Both the position numbers and the translations under genes were made by a program. The notes beneath the pieces were generated by a model. That model made no database searches. It was not told where the DNA came from and saw nothing but the letters and a program-made list of their open reading frames with translations. Shown here piece after piece: positions 21,767-26,037 of a DNA stretch of 26,037 nt. This DNA is from Baffinella frigidus (taxonomy: Eukaryota > Cryptophyceae > Cryptomonadales > Baffinellaceae). The stretch lies in NCBI GenBank assembly GCA_026770585.1, contig MU647782.1:3385-29421 (forward strand). The letters run 5' to 3'. Every line of letters starts with the position of its first letter. Position 1 is the first letter of the stretch.

Positions 21767-22090
21767 ACCACGAACCCTACATCTAATCCATAAACCCTAC
21801 ATTCTATAAACTGAGCCCCAGTCTTTGATGGCAAATAATGCCAGATCGTGCCGCACTCCATCCGCTTGGACTTGAGCCTTAAACCCAAGTCCCTGAACCC
21901 TAAACCCGAAACCTTAAACCCTAAACCCTAAACCCTAAATCCCAAAACCTAAACCCTAAACCCTAAACCCTAAACCCTAAACCCTACAAAAAACCTGAAC
22001 CCTAAAAATTCTCCTGAACCCTAAACCATGAATCATGAACAATGAACCCTGAACCATGCACCATGACCCATGAACCATGAACCCTAACTT
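21767..22090 (+). repeat. Telomere-like repeat downstream of exon 24, with an exon copy
   Basis: CCCTAAA units at 21890-21990 and CCATGAA units to 22090. Within it, gtctttgatggcaaataatg ccagatcgtgcc (21821-21852) is a decayed copy of exon 24's ccttcgacggcaagaaacgc aaggcgcgatcc. Confidence 0.75.
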
Positions 22091-22212
22091 CAGTGAACAC
22101 TACCTTGACCCTCTATCTTGTTTTCGATCGGGATTGCGCCTTGTTTTGAATCGGTACGTATTTTGCTGACCGGGCGAACGAAGACCAGACGCGGTGGGAT
22201 TGGGTTATTTCC

Positions 22213-22282
22213 AGCAAGCCGGTTGTCTGGTCAGCAACACACTGTCGTCTGAGCGCCGTGACCCAGACCACCGGCTTGTTGT
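22213..22282. repeat. Inverted repeat with CAAGCCGGT.GTCTGG arms
   Basis: agcaagccggttgtctggtc and gacccagaccaccggcttgt pair imperfectly over about 20 bases. It directly abuts the next element, so the two may be nested. Confidence 0.65.
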
Positions 22283-22284
22283 GA

Positions 22285-22399
22285 CTACAGGGGTTACTCG
22301 AATATACGGTCCTACGTAGGGTGGTCCTAGGCCGTTAGGCATAGGCCTATTCTAGGCTCCTACGGCGTGGTGGACCCTACTTTCGAGTAACCCCTGTAG
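22285..22399. mobile_element. 115-bp element with perfect 18-bp terminal inverted repeats
   Basis: CTACAGGGGTTACTCGAA at 22285-22302 is the exact complement of 22382-22399. The interior also has partly complementary arms (ggtcctaggccgttaggc, ataggcctattctaggctcc), so the whole can fold into one long hairpin. Confidence 0.82.
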
Positions 22400-22424
22400 A
22401 ACCCAACGGGGCATCAGCACTCTC

Positions 22425-22665
22425 TCGGCGTCTCAAAGGCTTATTCGGTCTCGCCAATTTGGTGGGGCGGGGCTCTTTTGCGCCCTCCAGTTTGAGAGTG
22501 ATCCACTTAGTGCGTTCCACTTAGTAGGGTTCAACTTGGCCACTTATGGCGATAAGTGGACTAAGAGGACCGCGCTAAGTGGATCACTCTCAGGAAAGCT
22601 GCTGTCCTCTCACAGTCGACGAATTTGCACCGCACATCAAGCATGTCAGCTGAAGAATAGTCGTT
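22425..22665 (+). mobile_element. Family A element interrupted by another element
   Basis: Left half cggtctcgccaatttggtgg and ggctcttttgcgccctcca; right half acagtcgacgaatttgcacc, catcaagcatgtcagctgaa gaatagtcgttgacc. The 100-bp element at 22493-22592 sits between them. Confidence 0.78.
22493..22592. mobile_element. 100-bp element with near-perfect TIR, nested in family A
   Basis: TGAGAGTGATCCACTTAG and CTAAGTGGATCACTCTCA are exact complements. The interior repeats CCACTTAGTAGGG, similar to the terminal repeat of the element at 6423-6551. Confidence 0.83.
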
Positions 22666-22686
22666 GACCCCGCCGCGTCTCTGCAG

Positions 22687-22734
22687 GTGGCCAACTTCGA
22701 CGCGGACGCGCGTACAGGACTTTCGGCTATCTAG
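22687..22734 (+). CDS. Candidate alternative last exon
   Basis: Follows acceptor CGTCTCTGCAG directly and reads VANFDADARTGLSAI before a TAG. Codon use (GTG GCC AAC TTC GAC GCG GAC GCG) is like the verified exons. It would need a phase 0 donor from the helicase, which I cannot locate after exon 24, so it could be an alternative 3' exon, a relict or part of another gene. Confidence 0.3.
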   Translation: MANFDADARTGLSAI

Positions 22735-23407
22735 GCGCCGCCCCTCAGAGATGGGCGTTGATTACCTCCAACACAGCCTGCATGCATGCACCCCCACCGA
22801 GGCTTTGGCTGAGCAGGGGCGCGCCGAGAGGCCTACTCGCTCGAAGAGTCCTCTGGGCGCCTTCTCGGAGGCCTTTTCGAGGCGCCTTCTCAGAGGCCTC
22901 TTCCAGGCGCAGGGGGCATTGGCGGTTAGGTCCTGACCTTGCACGGCCTTCACGGAAGGGACTACTTGGTGGCCATGTTCCGCGTGATAAACGCACTTTC
23001 CAGCGATCAAAGCCAGATTTTTACTACAACCAACACGGCCGCGCTTTACAGGGGTTTCTAGAAAGCTGCGCGTAGGAGCTAACGACAGCCCTGTGCTGTG
23101 AATTTCGAGTACCCTGCGCTCTTACTCAACTTAAGAATAGTCAGTCATTTCGGGTGAGGCCGGGCTACATGTAGACATTACCACCGTGGGAGAGAGACCT
23201 TCAGTACTACCAACACGGCTGCGCGGGATGCAACGAGACAGACGAGAGAGCCTCGTTCGGACCTTTACGTACGCCAAGCTTCTCTACATGCATACAGCTA
23301 GATCTACTCTACATAGACGACTCTTTTTCAGCCGGCGGACGCAGGGTGGCACACTTTTGCCCTTTTTACTTTTTTCAAGCTACTCAACTTACAGTCACTT
23401 CGCACAG

Positions 23408-23534
23408 ACATCTCGGTCTCGGGGGGAGACTCTCACACCACCACCCTGCACTTTTATCCGCATGCGGGCGACGCCAGCTCTCGGGACCGCGTCCTGGTGT
23501 TGGTGTGAGAGTTCGCCCTCCGAGACCGAGACGT
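23408..23534. repeat. 127-bp imperfect inverted repeat
   Basis: tctcggtctcggggggagac tctcacaccaccacc pairs with ggtgttggtgtgagagttcg ccctccgagaccgaga. It lies inside the longest + frame of the region, so part of that frame is element sequence. Confidence 0.75.
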
Positions 23535-24248
23535 TGAGGTTGCGTTTCGCGACAGAAATCGGGGACATGGATCCGACCTCCCGCGCGCTCCGCTACAGCC
23601 GCTCGGTGGTGCGTAGCGCGGCGCAGGCCGGCTTCTCGGCAGGGAGCTCCGCCGTGTGCTCCTCGGAGCGCGGCAGGCAGGAGAACACGTCGGCGGCGTC
23701 GTGGCGGAGGGAGAGGTCTGATACGATCGGCGCGCTTCCGCAGGCGGCGTCGCTCACCCTCAGGTTCTCCATCACCTCGGGAAGGTCGAGAGAGATTGAT
23801 AATTTATTGCCGAACAACCAGCGTCAGCGCCGCACATGATTGTGCCACATACTGCACCCCGTGTCGGCCGCTCATACGAGCATTTTCCGGATGGATTCTA
23901 ATTCCACCTCCTACCCCTTTCTCGGTTTCTTGCCCCTTTCGTCCCGCCGCTCCCGCCGGTCCAGCCCCTTTCCGCCGCTCCCCGTGTCCATTTCCCCTAT
24001 CCTTCCGCCCCTTCCTCTCGGAGAGAGGGGACGGCTGGTTGGTCCCGGAGCGCGACGCATCTTGCCGTCTTTCCCACCTCTCCCTCTGCTCCTACCGCTC
24101 CCGCCACTCCCGTCACTACTCCCGCCGCGCCCGTCGCTCACACCTCTCTTCCTAACATTTCCCGCCCCGCTTTCGAGGAGAGCGGGGTCTACCCGCTTGA
24201 TCCTGCCGCGCGACGCGCCCGCTCCGGAGCCTCGCGCCGCTCTCCTCC

Positions 24249-24338
24249 GCTCTGGTCCGTTGGAGCTTCGCGCCGCCCCATGCACCACGTACCGCTCTGG
24301 TCCGTTGGGGCTTCGCGCCGCCCCATGCACCGCGTCTC
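24249..24338. repeat. Two tandem copies of a 45-bp unit
   Basis: gctctggtccgttggRgctt cgcgccgccccatgcaccRc is repeated with a 45-base period. A multiple of three keeps every frame open, which partly explains the long frames here. Confidence 0.85.
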
Positions 24339-24526
24339 GCTCCCTCCTCCGCCGCCCTACCGCGCCGGCGCTTCACCGGTTCGCTTCGCCCCACCCTCTG
24401 CCCCACCGCCTCCCCCATCTGTTTTGAGGGTTTGGGTGTTGATTGTGGCGGGACATGTGCGGGGAAATGCGGAGTCTAGTGGCCATGTTCAACAGCGTGC
24501 TTGTCGAGGTTGGCGGTTCATGCTTG

Positions 24527-24573
24527 AGGGCTGCTGCTTGAGGGTTGAGGGTTGATGGTTGAGGGTTCAGGGT

Positions 24574-24633
<60 letters not shown>

Positions 24634-24715
24634 GGTCGAGGGTTGACGCTTGAGAGTTGTCGCTTGAGAGTTGACGCTTGAGGGTTGAGGGTTGACGCTT
24701 GAGGGTTGAGGACGT
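24527..24715 (-). repeat. Telomere-like repeat, opposite orientation
   Basis: ggttgag units, then cgcttgagagttga variants: G-rich on +, C-rich on -. The switch marks the change from + strand to - strand transcription, matching introns of the DExH gene. Confidence 0.9.
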
Positions 24716-24803
24716 ACAGTCACACGCTTTCCCGGTTAGGACTCGGTATTTCAGGAAAGGTTGGGATCGGGGGATCAACTTGGACTGCAGAGGATTACAG
24801 GAG

Positions 24804-24983
24804 CCACACGAGGCTATCCATGCGAACAAAATAAAGGTTGATTTTGAATTGTGTGGGGATAATTGGGCACGTGCTACACGCAAAGCGTGCAGCTTGTCTT
24901 TCTGTTCGACCAAACATATGAAAATTACTACACAAACGCTTGCAACCGTAATTTATTATGTTTGCATGCATAGCCTCGTGTGG
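24804..24983. mobile_element. Family C element, complete
   Basis: CCACACGAGGCTATCCATGC GAACAAAATAAA at the left pairs with TTTATTATGTTTGCATGCAT AGCCTCGTGTGG at the right. 180 bp and non-coding. The degraded relative is at 7205-7379. Confidence 0.85.
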
Positions 24984-25166
24984 AGGAAGGAGGCTAGTGG
25001 CCGTACCAGTTTGGAAACAGGAGGGTAAAATCTCCGACTGCAGCTCGCCTCAATCCTTGCTCCGTGCATCTTCACTCAACACTCATCCGAGCATCTTCCC
25101 CGCTTACCGACGCGTGTTGTCTTGAATGGCCATTAAATCCAACAAACGTCAACAGGCGGGGAACTG

Positions 25167-25330
25167 CCACTCGAGAATGCTGGAGGAACCTACTTACATG
25201 TGGGGTTGTAAACCTTTGTACCAGGATAGGGTATTCCAGTTACGTGACCAATCAACGAAAGTTACTGCACAAATACCCACTTTTAAAAGTGTATCGGTTT
25301 TAAATAGCCCCCTCTAGGATTCTCGTGTGG
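25167..25330. mobile_element. Family B element
   Basis: CCACTCGAGAATGCTGGA at the left pairs loosely with TCTAGGATTCTCGTGTGG. The interior keeps tacatgtggggttgtaaacc tttgtaccagg, acgtgaccaa and aaagttactgcacaaa. About 164 bp. Confidence 0.8.
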
Positions 25331-25570
25331 TGGTGGGCAACGCGGCACAGAATAACATCCCGAGGCCAGGATCTGGCCTTGAATCCAGGTGGAAGTCTTT
25401 AAACCCCTTTCAGTTCCACCTTGGGAGGCAACCCATAGGCAAATTGATCGTTGATTAAGTCAAGTCCAATACAAATGCACTCGGAATCCGAGTGCATCTG
25501 TGGGAGATTCACTGAAAATCTGCCCCCTAGTTGACTCCAGGGTGGGTTATCTCCCCGCTCTCGAGCAGAC
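25331..25570. other. Unassigned sequence next to the DExH exon
   Basis: Contains a hairpin around aatccaggtggaagtcttta aacccctttcagttccacct (25384-25423) and a palindrome gcactcggaatccgagtgc (25478-25496). Probably intron of the - strand gene. Confidence 0.5.
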
Positions 25571-25633
25571 CTGGTGGGCTGCGCGGCGCGCGAGAGAGGT
25601 GGCCGCCATCCGCCGCGGCTGCGTCACTATCAC
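25571..25633 (-). CDS. DExH-box helicase exon with motif Ia (TQPRRMAA)
   Basis: On the - strand, acceptor GGCGCAG precedes 21 codons reading VIVTQPRRMAATSLARRAAH plus Q, followed by donor CAG|GTCTGCTC. TQPRR(V/I/M)AA.S.A.R.A is motif Ia of DEAH/DExH RNA helicases (superfamily 2), where it contacts RNA. It differs from the PTREL form of DEAD-box proteins, so this is a second, unrelated helicase gene, convergent with the DDX31-like gene. Phase is 0 at both ends. Motif I must lie upstream (to the right, mostly outside the window). I could not find the motif II exon on the - strand to the left. The subfamily cannot be named from 21 residues. Confidence 0.72.
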
Positions 25634-25755
25634 CTGCGCCTGCTTTCGCCCGCGCGGGTCGGTGTTCAGGCTTCGGGGTTTAGATAGGCTATCTAGGACC
25701 TGTATCGAGAGTGATACAGAAGAAGAGAAGAGCAGACGTTCAGGGGTGATCTTAC

Positions 25756-25791
25756 CAGCACCAGAACCTGCTTTCCGGTGTGGGGGTTAGG
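25756..25791 (-). CDS. Possible small exon upstream of the DExH motif Ia exon
   Basis: On the - strand the sequence reads PNPHTGKQVLVL and is followed by a good donor, CTG|GTAAGATC. The acceptor is either CTCGAG at the right end or AAAGCAG inside, which would leave a 12-nt micro-exon (VLVL). Joined to the next exon it gives ..VLVLVIVTQPRR, a plausible beta strand leading into motif Ia. To its right is only telomere-like repeat. Confidence 0.4.
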
Positions 25792-25794
25792 CTC

Positions 25795-25843
25795 GAGGGT
25801 GTTGAGCGTTGAGGGTTTAGGGTCACGGGTTGAGGGTTGGGGT

Positions 25844-25903
<60 letters not shown>

Positions 25904-25949
25904 GGATTGGCGTTTAGCGTTGAGGGTTTAGGGTCGCGGGTCACGGATC

Positions 25950-26015
<66 letters not shown>

Positions 26016-26037
26016 GGTGGAGGGTTTAGGGTCACGG
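25795..26037 (-). repeat. Telomere-like repeat at the right edge
   Basis: Almost pure ggttgag/ggtttag units, G-rich on +. Runs off the window. Proline-rich - strand frames here are translations of the repeat. Confidence 0.93.

Larger units (their letters stand above)
22735..24526. other. Convergent intergenic or 3' region, GC-rich, no gene assigned
   Basis: Contains tandem GGCGCCTTCTCGGAGGCC-like units (22855-22915), a family A end (23118-23166), aaccaacacggcYgcgc motifs (23030, 23208), the 23408-23534 inverted repeat, a pyrimidine-rich stretch (23930-24150) and a 45-bp tandem duplication (24249-24338). Long frames are open on both strands. On -, 23817-23593 reads MENLRVSDAACGSAPIVSDL with exon-like codon use and could hold an exon of the DExH gene, but no helicase motif is present. 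Confidence 0.5.

Noticed and set aside
20495-20520. CGGTTCGAGTC on the - strand resembling a tRNA T-loop
   Set aside because: The flanking stems do not pair properly and no cloverleaf fits.
22664-23075. + frames downstream of the candidate last exon
   Set aside because: Arg-rich, caused by GGCGCCTTCTCGGAGG tandem units; no conserved residues.
24373-24913. - strand frames rich in PSTLNPQ
   Set aside because: Translation of the heptamer repeat, with length determined by the repeat and not by a gene.
25098-25135. - strand exon ending ACACGCGTCG|GTAAGC in the DExH gene
   Set aside because: A good donor, but none of the three frames upstream gives a recognisable helicase segment and no acceptor could be chosen.

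Overview
This is a eukaryotic nuclear window, very probably from a microalga or another protist with plant-type (TTTAGGG) telomeric DNA. The reasons are many short GC-rich exons with canonical GT-AG borders, introns filled with degenerate CCCTAAA / CCCTGAA / CCCTACA heptamers, and many small inverted-repeat transposable elements. The species cannot be fixed from the sequence. A prasinophyte-like green alga fits, but haptophytes, chromerids and dinoflagellates are not excluded. Nothing bacterial, viral or plasmid-like is visible.

The main gene runs on the + strand from about 746 to 21766. It encodes a DEAD-box RNA helicase of the DDX31 / Dbp7 / plant RH17 type, a nucleolar factor for large-subunit ribosome biogenesis. 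I assembled 23 exons (746-20472) whose phases join without a break into 1758 nt (586 codons), plus a likely terminal exon at 21632-21766. The 5' end of the gene lies outside the window. The exons encode, in order, the Q-motif region, motif I (ARTGTGKT), motif Ia (PTREL), a TVGRL segment in place of TPGRL, DEAD, SAT, the linker, the second RecA domain ([25 protein letters not shown]) and the DDX31-type C-terminal extension. Exons make up roughly 9% of the locus. A 776-base assembly gap (13483-14258) lies in one intron.

The introns are the most unusual part. Many are almost pure degenerate telomere-like repeat in one orientation, C-rich on the sense strand. Single-base variants of the repeat appear to supply the splice sites (GTAAACCC at the donor, CTAAACCAG at the acceptor). 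Other introns carry truncated, decayed copies of the neighbouring exon: copies of an exon start with its acceptor lie upstream of the real exon, and copies of an exon end with its donor lie downstream. Several copies are split by short TIR elements. At least four recurrent element families (called A to D here) and several single inverted-repeat elements are present.

From about 24.5 kb the telomere-like repeats switch to G-rich on the + strand. There the - strand carries an exon with motif Ia of a DExH-box helicase (TQPRRMAA, 25571-25633) and a possible small exon upstream of it. The two helicase genes are therefore convergent. Between them (about 21.8-25.5 kb) lie nested inverted-repeat elements, tandem repeats and GC-rich sequence open on both strands that I cannot assign to a gene.
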